Source: Paramecium tetraurelia (lineage: Eukaryota > Ciliophora > Oligohymenophorea > Peniculida > Parameciidae). Taken from it: DNA of 64,000 bases. The first letter of the stretch is position 1. Every line of letters begins with the position of its first letter. Location: the NCBI RefSeq assembly GCF_000165425.1, contig NW_001798957.1, positions 1-64,000 on the forward strand. The letters run 5' to 3'. The position numbers and the translations under genes are program-made. Under the pieces are notes generated by a model. That model was not told the DNA's origin. It saw nothing but the letters and a program-made list of their open reading frames with translations, and searched no databases. This document shows, one piece after another, positions 25,198-37,253 of this stretch.

Positions 25198-27013
25198 TCA
25201 ATCAGAATCATATCTTCTTGGTTTCTTAGATACATATATTTCTCTATAGATCGTATTCATAATTAAATTTATCATCCTAGGCTTCTCTTCTTTATCTCTT
25301 AAGAAAATTTCAGTTTATTTATTTAACTCTTTCAAATACCCTTACATGATCTTATTCAATAAATCTTAAATTTCATTATTCTTCTTTGTTTGAGCAGCCA
25401 AATACTTTAAATAAGGAGAAATTATTTGGATAGGAAGAAGATTCTTGATGACTGCTTTTTTACCATCAGGCTCGTCATCAAAAATCTAAGGAAGAATATT
25501 AATTTTATTCCAATTCACTTTTTTCCAATCAAATTTTAAGGGGATTTCATTTGCATATCTTTCTAAATATATGTGTACAAGAATTGATCCCACAATAAGA
25601 GCATTTCTATGTACAAAAAACAGAACATCCTAATCACTTTAGGATGGATGATATTCCCACGCTTTGAAAATCATCTGATTAACAAGTATTCTGAGTAAAA
25701 TTACTCCTTCTATAATCATCAATTGAATTGATTCGCCAATCTTACCGATCTAGCCTATAGTATTGAATCTGATCCTTTCCACTTCATATTGTATAAAGTA
25801 ATCAAGAGGGGGAAATTAATTAGGAATGCAAATAGATCTTAAAAAATCAAAAAATAAAGGACTTATATCATCTGCTTTAACAGTCTATGCTTAAGTGAGA
25901 AATCTAATAATGAAAGCAAAAACTTTATCATATTTCGCTTGATTTTCTTTGTCTTTTCCAATTTCTACTTTAAAGTCGACTTTATTATTCAAGAATTCAA
26001 TCATTTATTATTCTAAAGCTCCTTCATACTATCCTAGTAGATAATCCAATATATTTGGAATTTGAGCATCTTTCTCTCTGCATATTTTTAACTTTTTTTC
26101 AATCTCAGAATTTAAGGTTTTTATGTAATATGAAATGAAAATTATTGATGCTTTGAATATCCTAAACTTCTTGGTAGAAACGGGTAATTTCTTTTTAGCT
26201 TTCTTGAGAAAATTTTATTAGCTGGAATGAGAACTGCTCTTCATCAAACTGCTGGATAATTTTGATTTATGAAGAGAACTTTTGAATTCTTCTTTTAATT
26301 GTTTATCATTAAGTTATTCTTATTTTTTGTAAGGAATATGTTTGTCATATTAATTAGAAATAAGTAATTTATCAATCTCTTATTTTTACTATTGTTATTT
26401 TTGCAACTGTTGTTATTAGTACTGCTAATATTATTATTATTATTATTGGTATTATTATTATTATTATTAGTATTGTTATTAGTATTATTATGGATATTAA
26501 CTTAATTATGATGACCCCAAAGAAGACAATCTGGAATTATTAAAATATTGGGGATCATGAGGGTAAAGTATTTTATCCCCAGGCTTTTAAATTGGTTTAG
26601 GTTTGCCTTAAAAATTAATGGATATTTAAACCTAGATTCATTATGTTTTCTATTCTCTGTTAGCGAATTTCTTATTATTATTTAGATTTCTAGAAATCAA
26701 AACCCATTTAGATTTACGATTCCATTGGCCAAGGCATCATTGTAAAGGGAATAGGGATTACTGGCTATATTGATATTCAGAATTACCATTCCAGGTTGAG
26801 CAAGTGGAATGCTATCTAATGATGATCTGGTAAATATTGATGATGGATGTTCATATTGATTGAAATGCTTTGATTATGGAGGATTAAAGATACTTATGGT
26901 TATTATTAGAAAAAGTGAGCCTTTTTATTTCTAGCTCTTTCTTCTTCTTTCGAATATCTCAATTTAGCTAATTCTAATCCATATAATAATTATTAATCTT
27001 GAAAATTATACAT
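25198..27013 (-). CDS. Gln-rich protein of unknown function, 580 residues
   Basis: ATG 27013, three introns (26868-26893, 26765-26786, 26607-26631), TGA 25200-25198. The N-terminal third is low-complexity. Between about 26395 and 26505 the gene encodes a Gln/Tyr-rich tract written almost wholly with TAA codons, so in the universal code it would be a wall of stops. The C-terminal 330 residues are a compact, mainly helical region (IEFLNNKVDFKVEIG, IRFNTIGQIGKIGESIQL, FKAWEYHPSQ) ending in a basic tail KKPRRYDSD. No known domain recognised. Its start lies only 24 bp from the stop codon of the upstream GTPase-HSP20 gene on the same strand. Confidence 0.8.
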
Positions 27014-27037
27014 TGTTAATAATTATATGTGTATAAA

Positions 27038-28666
27038 TCAAAATTAATTCTTTTTTGGTAAAATCGAGTCCTCTGAATCGAGATTATAAACAATCCCAAG
27101 AACCCCATTATTCATTCCATAATATCTCCATTTGGGATCATACTCATCAGGGATCTTAAATCTTAAATCAAAAGGACCAGATTTTCTCTCTTACTTGATA
27201 TAAGTTGCTTTGTTTGTATACATCGAGATCTTTTTATGTCCTCGAACAATGGTAGAAACATTCTACCTATAGATTTCTACTTCCTCAAGTGATACACCTG
27301 GCAAATCGATAAGGATTATATATTGAGTTCCTTGGATAATATCGATCTAGGGTTCATATTCCTCACCTTCCTCATTGTCAATATCTACAGGTGTAGACAT
27401 CAGTTTAGCTGTGGAAATATTTTAAGTGAATTTGGGGGAGGTTGCTTATTACTTGACGATTCTTTTTTCATTTGGTAGATGCGTATCTTAAATGGTTAGT
27501 TTGATTTGCTTTTTCAAGAGAGTACTAATTTTTAATTCGCAAACTTCAACAATGTCATCATATTTTAGTGTTTTCTTTTGATGAGGCACGACAACCAATT
27601 TCAACCAATATTTGAGAAGACTATAAGTCCAAGGATTAATGCTCTTGCCCAAATCAGAGTTGTCATTTACAATACATATGTGTCTACTCGTTTCTGTGTT
27701 GAACCACAGAACAGACTTTTCTTCCAATTGATTTGTGAAAGGATTCATTGCTTCAACAGTAGACTTCTATATATTTCCTTCTAAGATTTTTTCAATTTAT
27801 ACTTACCAAACATGCTGAATCAGATTTGGATTTGTAATATCTTTAAGATTGTGGATTACTATAATTTCCTTAAATTGTTTGAGAGAGGTGCTTAATTTAC
27901 GAGCTAATTAATCTAAATATCTAACTTCAATGCTTGTGAAATCATTGACAACGCAAATGAAATAGTCAGTTAATTCGAATGATATCTCCAGGATTGCAGT
28001 TTCAATTTATTATTTCTCTTTTAAATTCTTAAGATTCTCAGGTGCATAACTACCTGCTGTATCTATCAACACAAATGAATTATTTTTGTCAACAATGCAT
28101 TGTTTGAAACTGATGCCTTTGGTTGTTATTTTGGATCCTGTGGGGAGATTTTGATTGGTTAATTGATTTAGAATATGGGTTTTCCCTTTGTCATACAAAC
28201 CAAGCACTGCAACTCTAGCTCCCTTCAGTTCATTGTTGTTCACCAACAACTTGAAATATTGGATTAACAACTACCTTCCAAGACGAACTCATATTGATAT
28301 CCATCACTAGGTCATAAATTTGGGTATCAATTATGTTGTACTCTTGGATTGATGGTTTTTGATCATTAGTTATAATATTGGGTATTTCATTGCTTTTCCC
28401 CAGAATTTGGGGATTGTTCAGTTATCCAATAATGCTTAAGGTTTCTTCGCATCTGATTTTCAGTTCATAATGCAAAGCTTCATAAAGATCAAAAAATTCA
28501 TTTATTGACTGCATCTTCCTAAACATCTCAGCAAAAGTTTCCAGCAGATCCAAATTCTCCTTTAACAGATTTCCCAAGATCTATAGACAACTCCGGAATG
28601 CATCTTAGTCCTTAATTACATCAATTCCTTTACTAAATTAATATCACCCTCCTATGGAGAACTCAT
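27038..28666 (-). CDS. GTPase fused to a C-terminal HSP20-like domain
   Basis: About 514 residues. ATG 28666, introns 28611-28633 and 28250-28274, TGA 27040-27038. The middle holds a G domain: P-loop GLYDKGKTHILNQL, G3 DTAG, and NLKD at the G4 position, in the style of dynamin/GBP-like or SEY1-like large GTPases. A linker with a Trp/Tyr-rich block (NPWTYSLLKYWLK) follows. The last 100 residues read like an alpha-crystallin/small heat-shock domain: YIILIDLPGVSLEEVEIYRQ, then SGPFDLRFKIPDEYD and NNGVLGIVY. One junction near 27767-27802 joins in frame only by a 36-nt GT-AG intron, longer than usual, or else holds a 1-nt error. The sHSP domain may bind membrane or client proteins; this is inference. 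Confidence 0.78.
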
Positions 28667-28815
28667 ACTACGTAAAACGAAATTTATTATTTAATATAAA
28701 TATATTTGGTTTTTCTAATACTCTTTAAGTTTCTAGATGGATTTAACGAGTTTCTAACAACCCTCATAATTAATTAGATATTTATTTATCTGACTATTAT
28801 TTTTTCCCCTTTCGC

Positions 28816-29969
28816 ATGTCAGTACCATCAAGAAATTCAAAAAGAAGTTACGCTCCTCTTATATTTCTTTAGATCACACGACCTCAATCAATCAAAATCT
28901 TCCAGGTCCAGCCAGCTATGAACCCAAAATAGAAGTCTCACATACCAACGCTCCGAAATGGACTATGAGTGGAACTTACTCCAGAGAAATCCCCATTATT
29001 AAAAACCTTCCAGGCCCAGGTCAATATGACCCTCGATTACCATCGTCATAGAGAAAAACTTTGATTTACGGCAAAGCCTATTAAAAAGACAAAGAATCAT
29101 AACAAAAACCAGGCCCAGGAGCATACAAGGTTGAAATCTCACAGCTCTCCAGAATAGGATTCAAAATAGGCAGTGAGAAAAGGTATAAGGAAGAAAAGAA
29201 ATTATCCCCAGGACCTGGAGATTATCAGGTTGAAGTCAAGAATCATGTTCAATCATACATAATTGGTTAATAAACAAGATCAGGAAAAATCTATAGCAAT
29301 CATGTAGGTCCTGGATAATATGAAATTCCTTCCTTATTAAAAACTGATGGAGGATTTAAGATGGTTCCTCGCAGAGAGAAAACTCTATCAATGATCACTC
29401 CTGGTCCTGATGCATACGAACAACTCAGGTAAGAAAGAGTAAAATCATTTAAAATTGGGACAAGCAAAAGAGAAGGCATTTTTTAAAAGTCCGTTTCTCC
29501 AGGTCCTGGCAACTACGAGGTCTAAGCAATCAAAGAGAGTGTTGCCTACTCAATAGGCAAAAAACAACGATAAGATACAAAACTTGATGCACTTCCAGGA
29601 CCAGGAAGTTATTAACCAATTAAACCTAGCACTGCTCCCAAATACTCAATCTATCAGAGATATAGAGAAAAGACTGAAGCTTCAGGTCCAGGACCTTAAT
29701 CTTATACTATTGGAGAGTTTCGAGAAACTAAAAGCATAATATTTTGTCAGGCTAAAAGAGATAGTTACAATAGGATATAAATACCTGTATGATTATTTGT
29801 CTCATTTTAGGGACCAGGGGAGTATGAAACAGAATTAAAAATTAAGAAGCCTCAAGTGAGTATTGTATTTGGAAGTGAGAAAAGATCACAGAGTTGCTCC
29901 GAAAATACGAAAATGCCTGGACCAGGTGCGTATGATATAGCATCCACTTTTTATGTGAAAAAGAAATGA
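28816..29969 (+). CDS. STPGR/SHIPPO repeat protein (ODF3/CIMAP-like)
   Basis: About 367 residues with eleven copies of a proline-glycine motif (PGPGxY and variants: LPGPASY, LPGPGQY, KPGPGAY, SPGPGDY, TPGPDAY, SPGPGNY, LPGPGSY, GPGEY, MPGPGAY), each followed by 20 to 35 residues containing an Ile-Gly or Phe-x-Ile-Gly turn. Members of this family are microtubule-associated or inner proteins of cilia and flagella. An ATG at 28816 reaches the frame through an intron starting at 28822 and ending at 28844 or 28847; both fit. A second intron is at 29787-29810. TGA 29967-29969. It fits a ciliated cell. Confidence 0.9.
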
Positions 29970-30169
29970 TTCGATTAGATTCAAATTATTATTATTCACT
30001 TTATGAATACAGTTTCACAGTATCAAAATCTCTTTAAATTACTTTTCTTATTTTATTAGTGGTTGTCTTGACTCTAATCTGAGAGAGCATAAAGGGGATT
30101 ATTTTAACTTCGATTTTATTGAATACTTTAATGTGTGCTTATGTTATTACTATAAGATTAATTAAATTA

Positions 30170-30917
30170 ATGGGCTCGGTATGTTAGAAAGGTGATAATA
30201 TAGTGAATTGGCCTTGTAAAAGCAATCCGAGAGGTTCCAACCCAAGAACAACTTTCACAATAATTCCTGAGGAGGACTCTGTAATATACTCTTAATAAGA
30301 TCGGTCGGTTTTTACAGCCAGCCAATTTTATCAGAATCCAGATAGTTAAGTAATTCAATATGAGTAATGTAGAGACAAACAGTAATGTTAGGAAATGCAA
30401 TCGCTGTAGATAACAAACTTTAAATTCTAAATGTGTACATATCTAAACTACTTTCTTCTCATTCAATTAAGTAAATAAATGATGTATAATGAGATTAACA
30501 AATACAAGAAGCAATTCGTATGAAGTATCTTTAACCAACCTAAATCCTGAATTGGGCTGTTATTGTGAATGGCATTTGGAGTCAGACAAGTTGCCAATTC
30601 GTTCTGGGGATAAAATTGATGTAAATTGACTTATAATGATTTAGTTAATCCATATTCTGACAGGAAGATATCTTATGGCCACAGAGATGGATGAAGAGGG
30701 TATAGTCTATTGTGGTTAAGGTTCTAGTAGATGCTGGACAATTGAATTTGATGATAACATTTTAAAAGATGGGGCAATATTTGAATTGAAACATAATGAA
30801 ATTACTAAATACTTATCTTTCATTAATAAAAAAGCATCGTTGTCACATAATCGGTAGGTTTGCTTAAACGACAATGAAGGGAAGAATAACTATTGGAAAT
30901 TAGTTTTGATTTAATGA
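30170..30917 (+). CDS. MIR-domain protein (SDF2-like)
   Basis: About 225 residues. MIR domains form beta-trefoils found in SDF2, protein O-mannosyltransferases and calcium release channels. Visible MIR strands are SIKLTNTRSNSY (compare LLNTRHN of SDF2), IRSGDKIDLIHILTGRYL (compare GQPIRLTHVNTGRNLH), GAIFELKHNEITKYLSF and NNYWKLVL. Introns 30350-30372, 30471-30493 and 30621-30644, each of 23 or 24 nt, are needed to keep frame. TGA 30915-30917. The N-terminal 60 residues, before the first intron, look unrelated to MIR. An alternative in-frame ATG at 30131 would add 13 hydrophobic residues, perhaps part of a signal sequence. No ER retrieval signal. Confidence 0.72.
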
Positions 30918-30941
30918 TTAAACATAATTATTATTATTAAA

Positions 30942-32439
30942 ATGATTATTAGATAAGCTCAGCTATTTCTAAGATGGGTCCCTCAACCTAAATACTATCA
31001 TGGAGGATTGAAAGATCAAGATCGTATCTTTACTAATGTCTATCGCGATGGAGATCCTTATATTCAAGGTGCCTTGAAAAGAGTAAGTATAATCATAATC
31101 ATAGGGTGACTGGCATAGAACAAAGGACATATTGACAATGGGTTAAGATTGGATTATAGATGAAATCAAAAAGAGTGGTCTTAGAGGCAGAGGAGGTGCT
31201 GGATTTCCAAGTGGTTTGAAATACCTCATTCATGCCAAAAGTCAATCCAGATGGAAGGTATTTTGATTAATGCAATTATGAAATAAAGGCCTTCTTATTT
31301 GGTTATAAATGCAGATGAATCTGAGCCAGGCACATGCAAAGATAGAGAAATCTTGAGGCACGATCCTCATAAATTAGTAGAAGGAGCCTTGTGTGTGGGA
31401 TTTGCAATGAGAGCCAGAGCAGCATATATATATTGCAGAGGAGAATTCTGGGTAGAAGCTAATGCCTTGTAATAAGCAGTGGATGAGGCCTATAAAAAGG
31501 GATTTTTGGGTAAAAATGCATGCGGAAGTGGATACGATTTCGATGTCTATGTTCACAGTGGAGCAGGTGCCTACATTTGTGGAGAAGAAACAGTAATTAT
31601 TTAATAAAAATGAATAGGGTTTAATTGAATCCTTGGAAGGAAAGCCAGGAAAGCCAAGACTCAAGCCACCCTTTCCAGCAAATGCAGGTTTATGGGGTTG
31701 TCCAACCACTGTTAGCCAATGTTGAAACAGTTTCAGTTTGTCGCAACCATTCTTAGAAGAGGAGCAAATTGGTTTGCATCTTTTGGCAGACCCAACAATC
31801 GAGGCACTAAACTATTCTGTATTTCTGGTCATGTTAACAATCCTTGTACTGTTGAAGAGGAAATGTCCATTCCTCTTAAAGAATTGATTGAAAGACATTG
31901 TGGAGGAGTCAGAGGAGGTTGGGACAATCTTAAATGCATTATTCCTGGAGGATCATCAGTCCCAATGTTACCTAAAGAGACATGTGAAACTGTGCTAATG
32001 GACTTTGATGCTTTGAGAGATGTTAGATCTGGATTAGGAACTGCTGCTGTCATTGTCATTGATAAATCTACTGATATTATTGATGCTATCTTAAGATTGA
32101 GCAAATTCTACAAACATGAATCATGTGGTCAATGCACACCTTGCAGAGAAGGTACTTCATGGTTAGTTGATTTGTTGGAAAGAATGAAGGTTGGAAATGC
32201 TGATTTTGCTGAAATTGATTAATTAGAAGTACTCTAAATCTTATTTATATTGAAAGGAATTAACATATTAAATTGAAGGACATACTATTTGCGCTCTTGG
32301 AGATGCAGCTGCATGGCCAGTTTAAGGATTGATTAGAACCTATAGAGAAGAGATTGAAGAAAGAATTGAAGACTATCATGCCAAACATCCAGTGAAGGCT
32401 AGACAATTACGTAGTAATCCTTAATCATCAAGCCATTGA
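30942..32439 (+). CDS. NDUFV1: NADH dehydrogenase (complex I) 51-kDa flavoprotein NDUFV1, with frame interruptions
   Basis: Subunit of the matrix arm of mitochondrial complex I that binds NADH, FMN and a 4Fe-4S cluster (N3). Highly conserved blocks: [12 protein letters not shown] (nucleotide site), [20 protein letters not shown] (followed by T across an intron), [25 protein letters not shown] (three cluster Cys) and [12 protein letters not shown] (fourth Cys). Introns 31083-31104, 31258-31288, 31593-31617 and 32229-32256. Against the family there are three extra bases: near 31224 (TAC|C|TCA), near 31716 (AGC|C|AAT) and near 31738 (GTT|T|GTC). Together they restore frame. Protein sequence around them is perfectly conserved, so this is either a base-calling or assembly error or a very young pseudogene. 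The N-terminus looks like a mitochondrial presequence. Confidence 0.85.
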
Positions 32440-32460
32440 TATACACATAAAATATTAATA

Positions 32461-32950
32461 TCACCATCTTGGGATTGTTTGAGATCTCTTTTTCTCTTAT
32501 TTTAATAATTTTAAACTCTTATTCTTTGCTTCTTCATCCAAAATCTGTTATATCTTCTCTAAGGTTCTTATTTCAACTAATAAGATGAAAATACATTCTA
32601 CAAAGGCTTTTCTTTTGATCTAGATATTTCAAATTAAAATTATTATGAGTTATTGTATTTTTCAACATAACTTTATCCTTTACTTCTTTTTTCTTGGATT
32701 CTATTTATACCTTTTAATTTACTATTTAATCTTAATTATCTATAAATTAAAATTTCTTATTTTGTCTTTATATAAATCACTTACTCTCCTCAACTTTGTA
32801 GATCTTATTTTTATTTTAGTTCCAAAATTCAATCTTGTAATTAATACTGCATGCTTTTATGTGATACTTCTAGTCTCCTTAGTTAGATGTTTGAATAATC
32901 ATAATTATTTAACTTTTTTGAAAGAGCTCCTAAATTATTAGTGAAATCTA
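32461..32950 (-). pseudogene. Coiled-coil relic
   Basis: Minus-strand sequence with clear heptad-like coding character in more than one frame: LGALSKKLNNYDYSNIQLRR, then further Lys/Gln/Glu-rich segments, and near the end TLEKIQQILDEEAKNKSL with TGA 32463-32461. In-frame TGAs and at least one frame change break it. Convergent with the NDUFV1 gene, whose stop is about 20 bp away. No start defined. Probably a degraded gene. Confidence 0.35.
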
Positions 32951-33786
32951 CTATTTATTTATTTTCATATTTTTATATGTCTAATTAATAAGAGAGTTCA
33001 TTTGCCTATCCCATCAGGCTGTTGAGGATTATGAGAGTATACAACTATTTTCTTTTCGAACTGCTTCAGTTGGATGAGTTGAGGCTTTGTGTTTCTATCA
33101 AACCAAGGGTTCTGTCAACAACTCTCATTTATTCTTATCAAAAAACTAAAATTAATCACTTGCAATCAGTAAATAATATTAATTATAAATTTTCACTAAG
33201 AATTTTATCATCCAATTACATTTATCCAAATTTACTGTCCTAAATTAAGGAGAATTTGTCACTACAATAGAATATTCCTTTTATAATTTACCTTTTATAA
33301 TTCTTTGTCCATGCTAATGAAATCTAATTAAGCAATGCTCAAATTCTGATAGGATTACTTCTTAATTGTTTGTGTGATTATTATTATATAATTCGTTTTA
33401 AATTAATAATCCACTGTAAATTCTTATAAAGTATCCTCAACTATTACTCAATGATATCATTACCCAATATTTTAATATCTAAATCATTCAATTTATTATC
33501 TACATATATCTTTAAAAGTTTCCATGTCGGCTTATGCAAGATATTATTGAGATTGTTCATTTAGGATTCAAAGAACACAGCTGAGCCTGGAATTATGGAA
33601 TGATTTAGGTAATCTACTATGTTTTACTGAAATTTTGAATTAGGCTAGTTAATCAATCAAAACATATTATTATACTGAGAAGTTGAAGCTAAAAATTTAT
33701 AGATTGAAAAGTTTAACAATATTAAGAGAAATATATTTGAGTGAAGTTATGTTAATTATAATTAGTGAACAAAATAATAATTATAA
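32951..33786. other. AT-rich gap
   Basis: Between the coiled-coil relic and the 3' end of the oxidoreductase gene. A short minus-strand coding-like piece lies about 33020-33130 (TKPQLIQLKQFEKK...). Otherwise nothing recognisable. Confidence 0.35.
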
Positions 33787-34968
33787 TCAACTCTATAATT
33801 TTGTAATCACTTTAGTAATAGTGAGCATAAATTTATAGAAACCAACAGCATGTTGATATGATCCATTAGCATCAAGTACTTTTTCTGGGAAAGCAATTCC
33901 GAAGCCATAGTTATTGGAGATCTCTCTTCCTCCGTAAACTAATGTCATATTTTCATCATCATAATTAATCTTATTATCGATCAATTCCATGTCATTTATG
34001 GATATGATAGGTAGAGTATTTCTTTGGAATCCAGTAGCTACAATAACTTTGGTGCACAATGGCATGTAATTCTTGTACTCAGCTGAGTCAATTTCTGAGA
34101 TGCACTTGGGCTTTTCTCCAATTAGGATGTTTTTGGCCCATTCAGCCACTCTCCCTTTAAGACCTGTAGAGTCATTCATGATTTTTCCATTTGGCAAATA
34201 CTCGGCCACAATGATTGGTCTTCTTTAGAAAATGTATATGTGTTTAGGCCTATTTGGTGAGTTGTAGAGATTCATTGCAGCCAAAATTCCAGAGTGACTG
34301 TTACCAAATATACAGACTGTATCCTCATTTGTAATGTGTTAATGAACATCTTCTGGACTCATGGCAGCGTAGAGGTCAATTTCTTTGAGGGTAGGGTAAA
34401 GTTTGTAGAGTGAAGCATCTACAGTCTCTATTGTATTTCTTTTCGAACCAGTACAATGGAAGACGTATTCGCTCTCGAACTAATAAAATAATCGTCATTA
34501 TTAATACCTAACAATTATTTTTTAATGTAATTTTATTAGTGTGGCCTAGGTTCTCTATTTTTTCTACAACACTTTCCATCTTCGCTAGTAACCCTTTGCA
34601 TGTTTGATCCAATATCACCATGACTTTCTTAAACATCTCATAGGAGAAGCCGAGTTCACAAGTAGTGTTTGGGTCGAAATTTTTAAATACCTAAATTAAC
34701 TAAAATTTCATACTTCAGCGGGGTCTTCTACTTCCTTATGATCCTCAATCCATCCCATTCTCTTTAAGGTGTTTAGGAATAGTTGAATCTAATTTTTATG
34801 TTTAAAAAATACTTTTGTGTTGGATGGTATGTGATTAAACTGGTTCAAAGCTCCACAATTGAATTGGGGATCCACCCATGCAATCGGAGTCATGTTGTTT
34901 TTAAGCAATTAACACACTGTTATGATACCAGCAGGTCCTGCACCAATTACTGTAGATTTAAAATTCAT
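33787..34968 (-). CDS. FAD/NADPH-dependent monooxygenase-like oxidoreductase
   Basis: 376 residues, ATG 34968, introns 34691-34713 and 34480-34507, TGA 33789-33787. The N-terminus MNFKSTVIGAGPAGI carries the GxGxxG FAD-binding Rossmann motif at residues 9-14. A second dinucleotide-binding motif, FGNSHSGILAAMNL, lies in the middle and fits the NADPH site of flavin monooxygenase or ornithine-hydroxylase-like enzymes. VIVATGFQRNTLP near residue 280 is the typical ATG motif linking the two sites. No signal peptide or membrane anchor. Substrate unknown; it may hydroxylate an amine or S/N compound. Intact. Confidence 0.82.
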
Positions 34969-35723
34969 ATATAATATATCGTTTTTAACAAGTGTTAGAA
35001 AATGAGTTGTATTGTCACAAATAATAAGTCATTAATAAAAGTTCGTCATCGAATACTACGATTTCGTTTTGAAAATTAATTAATTAAGTATATAAAAGTT
35101 TATTCATTAAAATTGTAAACAAGTATCTAACTTATATTAATCAAATTATATTAATTTAATTAAATGATGATTAACTATAAATTATTTTATCATTAATTCA
35201 AAATATACGTTATTGGTTAATAAATACAATATACAATTATACTCATTTTAAATCCAATACCAATTGTTCCTGAAGGGGAAAATCTTCCTCTTCATATTTT
35301 GATCTTGCTATTTGAGTCTTAAGATAAATTGATGAATGAAAGGGGAATTTTGGATCTGAATTATATTTTAGTTTTTTCCCCTTTTGAGCCTCTTCATGAT
35401 TTCTATATCACATTTATACTATGTATTATGAAAGATCTCCACATTCTTGATAGAAAATTAGCTTCTTTTAATAAATCCACAAACAAAGAGATTGAAGGTA
35501 TTAATATCGAATATTGAAGGAGAAAAAACATAATTAGAGAGCTATTATGACTATGGAGATAGAAAATAGCATATTTTATATTAATTATATATTGATACCA
35601 TTTTATACCTAATTAATATAATGAAATTTGTAAATCATAATGAGGGCAATTTTATTAATTATAATTATAATTTTGAAATGACTTTTAAATGTATATAATG
35701 TTTAACATATATAGATAAAACAA
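34969..35723. other. Intergenic; possible small minus-strand coding piece
   Basis: Mostly AT-rich. On the minus strand between about 35243 and 35400 a frame ends LQEQLVLDLK before TGA 35245-35243 and has protein character (ARSKYEEEDFP). It cannot be joined to a start by a normal intron, and a second minus frame is also open here. Possibly a relic; not called as a gene. Confidence 0.3.
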
Positions 35724-37204
35724 TCAACAAGATTGACACCTAGCCAAAAATTATAAGAAATGTCTACCTAGAAATAGGGTTAAGGGATAAAAATACCAAA
35801 TTATGTGAATTGATGTTCTTCATATTTATTGATTTAGATCTGAATTATTTCTTTTTATTTGTCATTGCATTTCGAATAGAAGTTTTGCATCACATAATTA
35901 CCAAATTAATTATTGATTAAAATTAGTAACATTGGTGGTACGCAATTATTCATCAGGATTTTGCAGATGCTTGCAATATCTTCATCTGATGCCAATGTTA
36001 TATATTTCTAAGCCACGTTGCTTAACGAAATTCAATCTAAATAAATACCTGGCATATTTATCTTAACTGACTTCCAGAATTCTGGCTTTGACGAATTTCC
36101 CAATTACTTCAAATCCTTTAGGCGGTCCTTGGGTGATCATGTGCTGTACAATGTAGTTCCCGTATTGACAAAATTGTAATCTCTCACATAAAGGTATAAG
36201 GGAGATGTAGAGTTGTTGTAACTTTTGGTTGGGAAAGATTTCAAGGCATTTTTAAGCAATTCTGCATCCATAGGGATGAGACACGATGTGATCGACGTTG
36301 TTTGTGACAATGTCAATTATGAACTCAGCCTCGGATGCCAAGTCTATGATTTTCTGGATTACATGATTTCCACATTGATCGAAGATGAGATTCAACACTT
36401 GACTTTTGATTGATTAGATTAATTGTATTTTTTGATGGTTTTAAATGAACTCTAGTAATTTTTAGATGACTCGACATCCGAATTTGTCATAGCACATGTC
36501 GATGAGGTAAGGGTGAAGCTATTCAAAGATGAGGGTTCTGAGGTTCTGATTGCTGTTTTCTATAATTTTCTGAATGACATAATTTCCAAATTTGTGTTTA
36601 GAGAGGAGTGGTAAATCATCGATTAAGGCTTTAAATATTTTGTCTCTCTAAAAGTCGTTTCCTTAAATGAAGGACTATTGGATAATTAGGGACGCATATT
36701 GATCTTAGCATTGTTGTGACTACAATAGGAATGGGAGATTTACTATGGTTTGTTCTGAATCTGTGGACGATTGCATTCTCTTGGTTCGTTTTTATGAGAA
36801 GTATCCGTCTTGATAAGGGTAATAGATTGAAGATTGAGAGACCATGTATTGGTGGAATTCGTAACTCATGGAGTGTTACCTTTGTTGGATGAAGGCTGGT
36901 TAGACAGTAAAATAAAAGTTGTTTGGATCATTGGAAGGAAATTCTTATTAACTTTTTTTAATATTGACGATAATACCCTGGATCATCAAGAACGAGTGGA
37001 CTTTCTTTAACATCTTTGAAGCTTTTGGCAGGCTAGATGGTTTAATAGAGAGAATTGTTTACAGATTGAGAATGCTGTTGGGATTTAGTGATGGAAGATC
37101 TGAATTCTGAACATTCTGACTCATCCTCTAATGAGATAAGAAATGTAATTACCGTCTAGCAGAGAACCTATCATATTTTTTTCTGATTGCTCTGTTTCTT
37201 GCAT
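35724..37204 (-). CDS. Pumilio/PUF RNA-binding protein
   Basis: 457 residues. PUF proteins bind 3' UTRs with eight helical repeats, each reading one base, and repress or localise mRNAs. The repeats fill the C-terminal two thirds: KHKFGNYVIQKII, YDKFGCRVIQKLLE, DQCGNHVIQKII, HPYGCRIAQKCLE, CQYGNYIVQHMI, DKYASNVAQKYI and NNQFGNYVMQNF, ending QFGRHFLQFLARCQSC. The base-reading triplets (N-Y-Q, C-R-Q, N-H-Q, C-R-Q, N-Y-Q, S-N-Q, N-Y-Q) are intact. ATG 37204, introns 37128-37152, 36952-36976, 36021-36048 and 35768-35796, TGA 35726-35724. The N-terminal 150 residues are Ser/Gln-rich and disordered. Intact. Confidence 0.93.
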
Positions 37205-37253
37205 TGATTTTATTAAGTAATAAATACAAACAAAATTATATATATATACAAAT

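Noticed and set aside
26395-26505. TAT/TTA microsatellite as a stand-alone repeat element
   Set aside because: It is inside an intact minus-strand reading frame and encodes Gln/Tyr.
31374-32104. Minus-strand frames of 90 to 110 residues opposite NDUFV1
   Set aside because: Shadows of the strongly conserved plus-strand gene.
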